NCBI RefSeq assembly: GCF_023856365.1
Contig: NC_064539.1
Coordinates: forward strand, 20,525,019-20,589,018
Length of the DNA: 64,000 bases
DNA from: Brienomyrus brachyistius
Lineage: Eukaryota; Chordata; Actinopteri; Osteoglossiformes; Mormyridae
Direction of reading: 5' to 3'
Shown here: positions 1 through 10,039 of the stretch, piece after piece
How the letters are laid out: each line of letters begins with the position of its first letter
How positions within the stretch are numbered: the first letter of the stretch is position 1
The notes under the pieces: model-generated
Databases searched by the model: none
What the model saw: only the letters and a program-made list of their open reading frames with translations
Told to the model about the DNA's origin: nothing
Translations under genes and position numbers: made by a program

Positions 1-115
1 AGGAAATCTAAAGTTTCAGTGAAGGGATCAGCGCTGGAACATTGAATATTCTGAGCAAGAATCCAGAAAACCTGGATGTGATAAAGATGGAAGTGATTCA
101 CATTGAAATATTGGC

Positions 116-260
116 TATTGAGGGCTGTGTGGCTTAGTGTGCTAAGCCTCTGTGCCTGTGACTGGTTTGGGTCCCAGCCGTGGAAGAACAGTGACGTGGT
201 AGTGGGCCATTGAGCAAGGTCCTCAGATCCAAAGGATTTATTATTCCAGGGATTAATAAA
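116..260 (+). mobile_element. Degraded tRNA-derived SINE fragment
   Basis: A tRNA-like head is visible: an A-box-like 'TGGCTTAGTGTGCTAAGC' followed about 35 bases later by a B-box-like 'GGTTTGGGTCCC'. Then comes a body resembling the fish SINE phrase 'TTGAGCAAGGTCCTCAGATCC'. The same body phrase recurs, reversed, near 32.3, 41.6 and 44.6 kb in this window, so it is a dispersed family. It is too diverged to be a functional tRNA and lacks clear target duplications. Confidence 0.4.
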
Positions 261-299
261 GCGTCGCAATTCTATTAGTAAATACCACCTGCGATTCAA

Positions 300-785
300 A
301 CTAGGTCCTGTCCAGTACTTGGATGGGAGATCAACTAGGTAAGCTGGGTGGCTCCTGGGAGAGGTGTTGGTGTGGCCACCAGGTTAGCCCATCCTGTGGT
401 CTGTGTGAATCCCAGTGCCCCAGTGCAGTGATGGGGACACTGTGCTGTAAAAATGGTGCCATCCTTCAGATGAGATGCAAAACCAAGGTCCTGACTGTCT
501 GAGGTCATAAAAGATCCTTGGGCATCTTTGGAAAGAGTAGATGAGGTACCCTAATCTCCGAGCTGAAACTGCCAACTGTGGCCCTATCAGATCTGGCCTC
601 CTAATCATCCCCTAGATCTAATTGGTGAATTCTCTCCTCCCCCTTCACCACCTTAGTTTCTGTGTGGTGAGTGTACTGGGGTAGAATGGCTGTCATCGCA
701 TCATCCAGGCGGTTGAAGTGGCTCCCCACTGATTCTGTAAAGTGCTTTGGGTGTTTGAAAAAGTGCTATATAAATGTAATCTTCT
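300..785 (+). mobile_element. SINE with 5S-rRNA-like head
   Basis: Positions 313-330 read 'CAGTACTTGGATGGGAGA', which matches the box C region of vertebrate 5S rRNA; the upstream half of a 5S gene is missing. The body (about 440-700) and the end near 762-780 ('GTGCTATATAAATGTAA') match a repeat I remember as common in fish genomes. 5S-headed SINEs (SINE3 class) are known in fish. Alternatives are a chimeric SINE or an older element that captured a 5S fragment. It is not a working 5S rRNA gene. Confidence 0.6.
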
Positions 786-879
786 TTCATTCATAAACAT
801 AAATGAACCAGAAAAGGACTATTTCAGCACTACTAATGAAATGGACAACAAAAATGGTGTGATGTTATAATTGTTCAGA
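786..879. other. Short unassigned linker
   Basis: AT-rich sequence between the 5S-headed SINE and the LINE remnant. It may be further decayed LINE sequence, but no motif is readable. Confidence 0.3.
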
Positions 880-1170
880 ATATGGTATTTTCTTTGTCTC
901 CATATGGATGTGAAAGCTGGGAAATTATGAAGCAGGACAGGAAGACTGTTGATGCCTTTGAACTTCTGCTGGTGAAGATGTTTTTAGGACGCTGTGGACC
1001 ACAAGGCAAACAAACAAACAAGCCTAAGTTTTTACTTGAAGCCTAAACCTTCAACATATTATGAGAAAAATGGATGCTTTGGGAAAGAGTATAATGTCTG
1101 AAAATCATAAACGAAGAGGACAAGCAACAAGGCAGATGAACTCAATCATAATGACAATGAACATGCCATC
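880..1170 (+). pseudogene. C-terminal fragment of a dead LINE ORF2
   Basis: Reading from base 900 gives 'YGCESW', then 'DAFEL' and 'GRCG', the order seen downstream of the reverse transcriptase in vertebrate LINE ORF2 proteins (YGCESW...DAFEL.WRR.L). From about 1113 another frame gives 'KRRGQATRQMN', matching the basic 'KRRRGRQRMRW' segment that normally follows. The frame is broken between the two blocks, so this is a pseudogene. The C-terminal position shows it is a 3' piece; no RT core lies upstream. The LINE clade (RTE-like or L1-like) is not settled. Confidence 0.6.
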
Positions 1171-1226
1171 AGCAAGACCATGTGATCACCAGCCATGGAC
1201 AAATACTGTGCTCCATTCACCTCTAA

Positions 1227-1355
1227 GACCCACACTCAGGGGTCTTGCCCTCCAAGTGATCAGCCCTAGGACCCACACTTAGGGGTCTTGCCCTCCAAGT
1301 GATCAGCCCTAGGACCCACACTTAGGGGTCTTGCCCTGTAAGTGTTCAGCCCTAG
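1227..1355. repeat. 43-bp tandem repeat, three copies
   Basis: Units 1227-1269, 1270-1312 and 1313-1355 are each exactly 43 bp and begin 'GACCCACACT'. The first two differ at one site; the third has a few changes near its end ('CTGTAAGTGTTC'). It sits directly after the LINE remnant and may have formed in the LINE 3' region. Confidence 0.95.
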
Positions 1356-2774
1356 GATCTTTATTCAAGAGTCTGAGCTTATGGGTAACGTGATTAGAGT
1401 TGTTGTCTCCAGTTTGAGAGACTAGGTTTCAAGCTGCAGGCTGCACCATTGCGTTTGTGTCCGGTTATGGCAGCGATCGAAGGTCTGATCTGAGTGTGTT
1501 TGATGCCCTCACTTCTGCGTGTGTTTCATGTTTGAAGTGGGTATGTTACTTCATGGCAGGATCTCATGTGCACCTCATGTGTTTGCGACATGCGTCATGT
1601 TTGTGTATCTGCTGTGTAGCGCGGACTCTGTCTGCGTGAGAGTCTTTATATCCTCACATGAACGCGTGTTTCATGTGTGGGCGACTACAGGTAGTCAACA
1701 TGCTCTGTGGAGCACCTAGATTTATATCAGCAGAAAGGCAGAACCTACATAAACAGGAGAAAAACAAGGAAATGGGTGACATATAGCTCTGGGGTAGATG
1801 GTTTCCGGTAGATGGCTAAATTGTAGCAGGTAAACACTTTGCTCCAAATCCTGAGTGCAGTGTTTAGGTTTTTACCAAATTGCAGGCGAAAGACCCCCTG
1901 AAGACCAATACAATAAAGGAACATGTGAAAGTAGGAAAATGATAGTTGTGTTCATTCGAAAAGGTGGGAACCAGCTACTTAAATGCTACCTGCATGTCAC
2001 CTTCTTAAATCCTTCTAAGTGCAGCGTTGGATCAGAGCTTTTAGCACCCAGTGCTTGGGTATGCTGCTGTGTATTACATCACGGCATGTGACCTTGTATA
2101 CAACCATATTGCACGAGCTTGAGACTGCGTCCTCGACCACTGACACGGAAGCCCCTCCCCCCTCCTGTGTGTAAACAGGGGCCCGAGCTGAATGGAACTG
2201 GGTCACGGAGGATTGTCTGCCACTAGACCTGGCGAGCCTGGATTCCACAAAGCTGGGCCGGGTTTAGAGAGTAGGATGAGGTAAGGATGGGTAGCCGGCC
2301 TGATGTCGCTGTGCTTCGTGGTACCGCTCCGTTGCTATGGGACCTGGGAAGGTAGCAGCAAAGTCCATCATTAATATGAAGCCGTTGATTTGCTCACACT
2401 ATTTAGAGTAGCTGCTTGGCTAATCCAGTGGGCGTGGTCTTTGACGGTGCCATCGATGCCGTTATTTGCCTCCACCTAAGCTGGCTTCGGTGTAATTATC
2501 TCGCCGCTTAGCTTATGTTTTCCTCTGATGTTTTCTGGGTCAGGAGAAGACTACCATAGAGTCCTGCATGCATTTCCTTCATCGTCTTTAAGCACCACGC
2601 TCCCCTGCTGTAGTCCTGAGACGATGCCTCAGAGCATCGTTAAAAAAAACGAGCCTCGCGAATCTGTTTAAATCACCAGCCGTCGGCACGTTAATGTGGC
2701 AAATGGGTGTTGGGGTTGAAACTATGGTTCAATGACAGGATGACTGTCTCTGAGCACATCAAGCTCTGCGTACG
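1356..2774. other. Noncoding DNA, nothing recognised
   Basis: Only short chance frames (78 codons or fewer) on both strands and no family motif. A weak B-box-like 'GGTTTCAAGCT' near 1427 may be an old SINE scrap. Composition is mixed, with a GC-rich patch near 2140-2300. Confidence 0.5.
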
Positions 2775-2799
2775 CCCCCCCCCCCCCCCCCCCCCCCCC
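2775..2799. repeat. Poly-C tract (25 C)
   Basis: An uninterrupted run of 25 C on the plus strand (poly-G on the minus strand). Runs this long are unstable and may be an assembly estimate. Confidence 0.95.
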
Positions 2800-3472
2800 A
2801 GGCGGGCCACACTGAACAATCCTGAAATTCAGCTTCAGTGCTTCCAACTGCCCCTGCACCAGTAAGAAACCCTAAGCATTAATTACTGGGAAAACCAGGA
2901 CAAGACAGTGAATCATGTATTCATTTCATCTGGCTTTAACTAGGTGGGAATGGAGGTAAGAGATGCAAGGATGGCCGCTGCGGCCGGTTTTAGATGGAAA
3001 TGTGACGAAAGGTGTGGCTCATATTTTTAACTGAAAGCTCGGTTTGAAGGGGACATAAGAGGGGCCATAATTCATGCGTAGGGGCCAATGATATGTTTTG
3101 AAATGGCGAGTGACAGGGGATGGGGCCAATCAGCTTACAGCTGATATCTGTAAACCTCACATCTGTCTTGTTTTCCTCTATATTTCTCTCATGTTAAATC
3201 AAAATGGCAGCCTTTTGTATTTTCCCCCAATTTGTAAGACCTGAAACCCAAACAAAGATCCCATTCCTTCCATCCACGTGTCCAGGATCTGATTGCCATC
3301 GCAACCAGCAAAAGCCTCACAGAGACATTAATGGCTTCCACATGCGCTGAGCGAGAGACCGCCAATGCTCCAGGAGTGTACAGCGCCATGGCATCTGGCC
3401 CCGTCGTGCGAAGCAGGGACGAGATTCAGGTTATTTGTCCCAGGGCGAGACGCGAATGTGTGTCTCCAAGTG
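2800..3472. other. Noncoding DNA, nothing recognised
   Basis: Apparently single-copy sequence with no repeat or long frame. A GGGGCCA-type phrase recurs at about 3062, 3082 and 3123 but without regular spacing. Confidence 0.4.
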
Positions 3473-3641
3473 TGTGTTTCTGAACAGTCTACTGGGACCT
3501 CCAGACAGTTCAGATTTTCGCTCCCTCCCAGTTCCCAACACACCTGTACCAGGTATTAGGTGTTCTTGATTGGTTGACAGCTACGGGGGAGCAAAAATGT
3601 GGACTGTTTGGGAGTCCCCCAGGACTGGGTTCAGAAACATA
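3473..3641. mobile_element. hAT-like palindromic MITE, copy 1
   Basis: The two halves are inverted copies of each other: 'GTGTTTCTGAAC' near 3474 pairs with 'GTTCAGAAACAT' ending near 3640, and 'GCTCCCTCCCAGTTCCCA' is echoed by 'GGGGGAGCAAAAATGTGGA'. Two relatives lie at 34570-34742 and 35911-36105. The family's clearest ends read 'CAGTGTTTCC', typical of hAT transposons. It has no coding capacity and would depend on an outside transposase. Confidence 0.6.
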
Positions 3642-4291
<650 letters not shown>

Positions 4292-4396
4292 CCACGCAGA
4301 TCTCTGGAGTTTCCATAGGGAAATTTTTTGGGGATCAAAACAACCAAGTTGATGTTACAAAGCATCACTTGCAAGACAGTTCACTTAGTATTTGCT

Positions 4397-4460
4397 ATCT
4401 ATCCATCCATCCATCCATCCATCCATCTATCTCCAACCAGCCTATCCTGGTCACGGTTGT
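4397..4460 (-). mobile_element. (ATCC)n tail of a SINE fragment
   Basis: 'CTATCTATCC' followed by ATCC repeats, then 'CAGCCTATCCTGGTCAC'. This matches the 3' tail of the tRNA-derived SINE family that is complete at 18220-18594, read on the minus strand. Only the tail survives. Confidence 0.45.
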
Positions 4461-5317
4461 AGGGATGCCGATTTTAATATTTAAATTCTGAAAATTACTT
4501 TGCTTGCAGGTTGCCACAGGAGGACTGCCTGTACGTGAAATTGGTTATACTGAATTATGCTCAACATGAATAAACGCCAATGATTTGTAGTTCTGGGAAG
4601 GGCAGGGCTGAGATCTTGAGGGCCGGTCTCCCATTTTTGGACTGGGAGAGCGCTGAGCAGTAGGGATTTTAGACATGTCAAATTAGACGTGAGAAAATTG
4701 GATTTCGTCTCACGACATGAGGGTAATTACTACGCAGGTTATTCCTGCCTGGGATTGTGACACGTGCTTTAATCCAGCTCTGCAAGGACCGTGCAGCAGA
4801 TCTGTGAACCAGCACATTTGACGTGGCTCGCTTGCTCGTGGTCTGAGATGAGTCTGAGCAGGAGCTACTGCCATGGAGCCACCAGGGAGTTTACCAGCCC
4901 AGCATCTTTTCGGCGTCTTGAATGCAAGCTACCCTGGGGTCACAATTACCTACTCCCGAACCGCTGCGCCACCTGCTGCCAACTTGTGCTCAGTTCACTC
5001 TCTTATAAATCCGTCCGGCTCCATCGCCATGAGTATGGGGACTGAGGTGTTTGAGATGAGCTCACCAGCATCTCTGAGATCAGGAGTTCTCCTGGGGCAC
5101 AGAGCAAACATTTCCTTAGGGGAGCTTCCGGATCTGGGGTCACCATCCCACCTGTGATGTCCGTGGTTTTGACGTTACCCCACATGCTGCCCTCTTTCAA
5201 ACCTTGTCCTCGGGTACTTGGGGTTCGTCCAAAAGACCATCCGCTCCAAATATTTAACCGGTAGAAGGAGGCAAGCCTCAACTGACAGATTCCTTTCAGT
5301 GTAACGTCATGCCCAAA
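4461..5317. other. Noncoding DNA, nothing recognised
   Basis: No repeat family or convincing exon seen; frames of 66-94 codons on both strands overlap each other and look like chance. Confidence 0.4.
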
Positions 5318-5373
5318 AGTGACCTTAGCCAGTGACCTTAGCCAGTGACCTTAGCCAGTGACCTTAGCCAGTG
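5318..5373. repeat. 13-bp tandem repeat, four perfect copies
   Basis: 'AGTGACCTTAGCC' occurs four times without error (5318-5369), followed by a partial 'AGTG'. Each unit contains 'TGACCTTA', a nuclear-receptor-like half site (reverse complement of AAGGTCA-type), repeated every 13 bp. Confidence 0.97.
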
Positions 5374-6037
5374 CTGGGCTTCGCTACCACTTTTCTTCAT
5401 GGCTTCACTTGTGAAAATGTGAATTTTATTTAGCTGACGCCTCACAATTGACGTGCTGTGCCTGTTCTCTTGTGGCCAAGGAGTGAAACTGGTGTGTAGG
5501 ACACTGTGTGTGTGTTTGTAGATTAAATAGGACAGTGTGTTACACAAGCCTGTGTGCAACGCCCTGGTTGCTTGCACAATCATACTACCCTTGTGTAACT
5601 CTTTGCGCTCTCTCGCTCTCTGTCTCTCTCGCCCTCTCCTCTCTCTCCATCTCGCTCCACATCGCCTCCTCCCCCCCCCCCTCACTCCCTCCTCCCGTGT
5701 GATGCGGCTGGCTGTAGCCCAAGTACCTCACCATCTTCCAGGCTGTGGACTCCTTATTTCTAGGTCGTAAGCCCAGGAAAGCAAGCAGAGGTGGGAGAAA
5801 GCGGGTGCAAGTAGGGGTCCGCTGACTGCTCCAGTGTGACGAGCTGGAGACTGAAGGATGGCATAGGGAATGGGGGTGGAAAAGAGCAGGAGGGGATGGG
5901 GACGACAGAGAAGGGAAATCTGGAAAGTCTGGAAGCCCCTCTGCCCACCCAGATCCCCCTGAAGTCATGCACTGTCACACCCTCGAGCCCATTCGTCCCC
6001 CTGTAGTTTCAGGTCTGAGCCATCCAAAGCCAAACAA
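5374..6037. other. Noncoding DNA with CT- and GA-rich blocks
   Basis: A pyrimidine-rich block at about 5600-5695 and a purine-rich block at about 5855-5935. The 115-127-codon minus-strand frames here (rich in R, E, S) come from this biased composition. Confidence 0.5.
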
Positions 6038-6050
6038 CCACTAGGTGGCG
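6038..6050 (+). promoter_or_regulatory. CTCF-like core motif
   Basis: 'CCACTAGGTGGCG' fits the vertebrate CTCF core CCASYAGRKGGCR at all 13 positions. Sequence match only; occupancy is unknown. Confidence 0.35.
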
Positions 6051-6244
6051 TAGTAGTTGAAGTACATTGTCCAACCAGAGCATTGTGGGGCATATCTTAT
6101 CCTGGGTTGGCCCATTTGGAGCATTTCAGTGGGTAAATAGCAGGTGGTCGTGGCGCACTGCTTTACGGAAAACGCAGGAAGAATCCTCGGGGTAAAAGCA
6201 CCTACTCTTCTCAGCAGCAGTGACCAGCCACACTCCGGACAACC

Positions 6245-6412
6245 TCGCCATCTGTTATTGGTGCTTTTGTCTGAGGCAACCTGCAATTGTCGGCATTTAT
6301 ACAGCTGAACACTTTAAACCGGAGTACTTTGCTCAAGGGCACAACACCGAGGTCATACCACTCTTCTCCCGCCCAGGATTAGAACCAGCAACCATTCGGG
6401 ACCTCAAGCTGA
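6245..6412 (-). mobile_element. Old SINE or LINE-tail repeat
   Basis: Contains 'TTTATACAGCTG', 'TTTGCTCAAGGGCACAAC' and 'GGATTAGAACCAGCAACC', the order of a common fish repeat read in reverse (end piece, 'ccttgctcaaggg', then an anti-B-box 'gaacc.gcaacc'). It is too diverged for boundaries or target duplications. Confidence 0.4.
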
Positions 6413-7498
6413 CCTTCCGTGCCCCACCCACAACCGTGAGACCATTTCGACGGGGTCAGTAACTTGCTGGGAGTAAGGAGGAGGGGGTAGACAGAAAACA
6501 GAGAGAGGAGATGACTTGAGAAGGATGTAGATAGTTGAGGCTGACAGACCGGGAGATCTGGTATCGGAGGAAAAACTGGAATTTGGAGGGGAAGAAAAAA
6601 GAGTAGAAGAGAATAAGGGAACAAAAAGCAGGCCGATGCAGCCAAGGAGGGTGGGGCGGCAGTCAGCCAACTAGAGGGTACGGGCAGAAAACAGGAAGGA
6701 AGACAGCAGTGAGAAACAGACTGAGAGAGAATAGGTTAGAGGAGTGAGAGAGGAGGTGAGAAGTGGGTGGAGGGAGTGCCTCTTGCTCGGGGTCGGGCAG
6801 ATAACGATACGTTGTTAGCGTCGCTCTCCATGCTCTGTTAAATTCCATTTATGTTTGGGGGGGGGGGGGGTATGGAGACCCGTTGTAAACACGTCGGTCA
6901 TGCCAACCCCCAGACGGACACATGGCCCATTTAAATCTGGCACCAACCCGAAAAAAAAAACCCCACAAAATAATGTGATAAAAAGAGCTAAAGGTACAAT
7001 TCTCATTCAAATCCACCATGTTGAGTCTTTCTCCACTTGTTTACACGTACACACACATCTGCTGTTACTAAATACCACATTTTGGAGGAAGTCTGAACAC
7101 CCTACAACACCCCGAATCAGTCAGAAGCCTTTGAATAAATAACTTTTACTGGTATTTGCTGTAATGATGCAGACTAGTCCCACAGTACATAACCCTGCCT
7201 TATGGGGGCAGCATGCTGTTGTGCTCCTAAGCAGGGTCCTCAATATGAATCTCTTAAGCATTCTCCAGAAACAGATAAAGAAACAGATGAGGTGTGGAGG
7301 AGGAAAGGGTTTTGTAAGTAATAACCATAATATTAAACACTTATTACATGTTAGCGCTCTCTGTTTTGGCCTCTGCGGGCGCCTGGTACTCCGGTCCTCA
7401 GTCTCATTCTCTACACCCCCGTGGGTTTGGTGAATGTGTGGCGAGACTGAGCAGCCTGTTCCCAGACAGACAGAACGCCTGGAGGCGCTGGCACTGCT
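6413..7498. other. Noncoding DNA, purine-rich first third
   Basis: About 6470-6780 is GA-rich. There is a G run at 6857-6870 and an A run at about 6949-6960. No gene or repeat family recognised. Confidence 0.45.
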
Positions 7499-7500
7499 CA

Positions 7501-7531
<31 letters not shown>
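7499..7531. repeat. (TC)n microsatellite
   Basis: TC dinucleotides with one 'TTTC' interruption near the end. Confidence 0.95.
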
Positions 7532-8280
7532 GGAATGTTCCCAGAGTCAAACAGCGGCAGCCCCTGCTCACTGGCCCCACCTACTGTTAGGCAGTGGGAA
7601 GTGCAGGTGGCTACTCCACAGCATCAAGGGATCCTCTGTGGACAAAAGTGTCTGCCTCTGGGGAGGGGGGCCCGATCCCCTGCCATCTTAGCACTTAGCT
7701 GCTGGCAAGACAGCCACGTAGAGTCAGAGCATTATCGACTCCGATGCATCTCAGGCATGCCAGAGTGCAGCAGCAGGTGAGTAATCGGACTGGATGCCCA
7801 AGCAACGGGAGACCGACCCTTGCTCCGGCTCCGAAGCTGTTCCATCCGTCAGCGGGCTGCTCTTGAATGCCGTCCCTGTCGTTGGCGTGTGGATGGGCTT
7901 CGCAAACGACGGGACGAGCCTTGGATGTGACACTGAGGCTGTGATTTTAGGACATACCCAATCTGACACACCTTCCTAACAATCATCCCCCTATCACTCA
8001 TTCTTTACCCTTGTGTGTGAAATCGGAACTGGTCACACGACCTCAAGTGAACCAGGATTTTGTAAGTATCTATCTGTCAGGGCACGCCGGGACAAGGGTG
8101 ATGGGGGAGGACCGGAGCAGATATTCTGTGCAACGGGAAGCCATGCTCCTATAACAGGAAACGTGTGGTCTTGAAGATTCATTTCTACCTTAGCTTTGTC
8201 TACATGCATCTCTAAGTGCAGTTTACATGTTTCTATAGTTTTAAACACATGAATGGTTGCTATGGTAGTTTTTATCATTT
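7532..8280. other. Noncoding DNA, nothing recognised
   Basis: Frames up to 85 codons overlap on several frames and strands; no splice-bounded exon or repeat family is evident. Confidence 0.4.
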
Positions 8281-8315
8281 GTGTATGTGTATGTATGTGT
8301 GTGTGTGTGTGTGTG
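8281..8315. repeat. (TG)n microsatellite beside a MITE
   Basis: TG/TATG dinucleotides followed at once by a G run and the 'GTCCCCAC' element. The distal side of the element also carries a TG-rich stretch (about 8605-8630). Confidence 0.93.
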
Positions 8316-8317
8316 GG

Positions 8318-8610
8318 GGGAGGGGTCAGATATACTTTACAATAAGGGGACCAATGTCCCCACAATGTGATAAAAAACCCATTTTTTTGACATTGTGGGG
8401 ACCAGTTTTTGGTCCCCACAAGGGGAAATTCATTTACAAAATTTAGGAAATTTAATTTTAGAACAATCTGTGACTGCAATAAAAAAGTAAAAATGCCAAA
8501 AGTCTTGTACTTTGTTTGGTTACTTATGGTTAAGGTTAGGGCTGGGTAGGGGTTAAGGTCATCATGTTGGGTTTAGGGTTTTGCCCATAGAAATGGATGG
8601 ACAGGTCTGT
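8318..8610 (+). mobile_element. 'GTCCCCAC' dispersed element, forward copy
   Basis: Contains 'GGGGACCAATGTCCCCAC', then 'ATTGTGGGGACC' and 'TTTGGTCCCCACAAGGGG', giving strong local inverted repeats. Then come 'TTTGTTTGGTTACTTATGG', 'TTAAGGTTAGGGCTGGG' and an end near 'CCATAGAAATGGATGGACA'. The same blocks occur in reverse at 9733-9998. It is noncoding and flanked on both sides by TG dinucleotides. It resembles a repeat I remember from many teleosts; class uncertain (foldback or MITE-like). Confidence 0.75.
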
Positions 8611-9632
8611 GTGTTTGTGTGTGTGACTGACTGCCATCCTGTCCAGGTTGCTTCTTGGGGTTGGTTTCATACTTGATGTGAACCTGTGAGAATAATTTAA
8701 TAGCATATTATACTATAAAGTACATACTGTACAATACTACTGTGAGTACTGTACTGTGAGTGTACTATTTAGGAAATATACAGTATCTGTGGCACATATA
8801 GCAAATATCAGTTTAGAAACATAATCTTCTGCTCATAAAAACAGCAGCAACTACTGAGACTGAAAGCTGACTTTGGATAAGAAACCTAATCTACAGCGTT
8901 TTGCGGGTTGTACGGCGAAAGCGTTCAACAAGCCAGGGAATAATGCAATTAATAACAAATTGTAGCGAATGCATTTAATTTGAGGCTGATGTATGATATC
9001 AAACACAATAAGGGTTCTGCTTTATGGGGGGCTGACCACGAGGTTCTCTGCCTGAATCTCAAGGCAAGCCTTTGTGCCTATTGATCGGGCCATAGGTAGC
9101 CCAGGTCTTCGGAGGCAGGAGGGAGGCTTGGGGGGTTGGGGTGGGGGTGGGGGGGGGGGGTGCAGGCCGTGGCTATTCAAGCTAACTTGTTATGTCCAGC
9201 CCTTATTGGAAAACAGTCCGACTACAGCTCAGCACTGAAATTAGTTATTGATCTCTCCCCCAAGCTCAGGGGCTGCAGAAAAACCCCCTTCTGCTGATTC
9301 CTTCTCTTTTTCATTTGTTCTCTCCCTCTCTTTCTCCTCTCTCATTCTTTCATGCACCCCCCATCCCCCAGCCCTCCAGTCCATCCATCGCCCTCGGGTT
9401 CTATCTCCACCCCCTACTCCTCCGTACATCACCCCAGCTGTCTCCCTCCCTCAGCCGTTACCCCTTTTTCTCCCCCTTCTTTCTGCAAGCTCTTTCTCCC
9501 CCTTTCCACCTGTCAGCCACCCCCCCCCCCACACACACACTCCTTATTCCCTCATCCTGTGCTTCCATCTTGTTTCCCATCTCAGTGTTGCTTCTACACA
9601 ACAGCAGTCAAAACAGGCTCCGGAAACAACAA

Positions 9633-9633
<1 letters not shown>
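8611..9633. other. Noncoding DNA with a G-rich and a CT-rich block
   Basis: G-rich at about 9120-9165 and pyrimidine-rich at about 9290-9545. The Ser/Pro-rich frames of 129-193 codons that run into the CA array are composition artefacts. Confidence 0.5.

Positions 9634-9719
<86 letters not shown>
9634..9719. repeat. (CA)n microsatellite, 86 bp, perfect
   Basis: Uninterrupted CA dinucleotides directly adjoining the reverse copy of the 'GTCCCCAC' element. Confidence 0.99.
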
Positions 9720-9722
<3 letters not shown>

Positions 9723-9732
9723 TACACATGTT

Positions 9733-9998
9733 TGTATTTAAATCTTTCATGGGGACTGTCCATTCATTTCTATGGGGAAAGCTCTAATCCCAAAAATGAC
9801 CAGGTTAACCCCCCCCCAGCCCTAACCTTAACCATAAGTAACCAAACAAAACACAGGACTTTTGACATTTTTAGTTTTTTTCACAGATTTTTATAAAATT
9901 GAGTTTCCCCTTGTGGAGATGAAAAGGACAGCATCAAAATAGCAGTATATTATCATATTGTGGGACATTTGGTCCCCACAACGACATAAATACACCCC
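9733..9998 (-). mobile_element. 'GTCCCCAC' dispersed element, reverse copy
   Basis: Read on the minus strand it has the same order as 8318-8610: 'TTGTGGGGACCAAATGTCCC', 'CACAAGGGGAAACT', 'TTTGTTTGGTTACTTATGG', 'TTAAGGTTAGGGCTGGG', 'CCATAGAAATGAATGGACA'. It lies between two CA arrays (9634-9719 and 10004-10037). Confidence 0.75.
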
Positions 9999-10001
9999 CC
10001 C

Positions 10002-10003
<2 letters not shown>

Positions 10004-10037
<34 letters not shown>
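10004..10037. repeat. (CA)n microsatellite
   Basis: CA dinucleotides preceded by a short C run (about 9995-10003), bordering the reverse 'GTCCCCAC' element. Confidence 0.97.

Positions 10038-10039
<2 letters not shown>

Noticed and set aside
313..330. 5S rRNA gene
   Set aside because: Only the box C region is present; the rest of the 120-base gene is absent and the flanks are SINE sequence.
4397..4432. CRISPR-like short direct repeats
   Set aside because: Simple ATCC tetranucleotides of a SINE tail; no spacers. None of the tandem arrays in the window has spacer-repeat structure.
9248..9896. Ser/Pro-rich frames ending in Thr-His repeats
   Set aside because: Composition of a CT-rich block plus a CA microsatellite.
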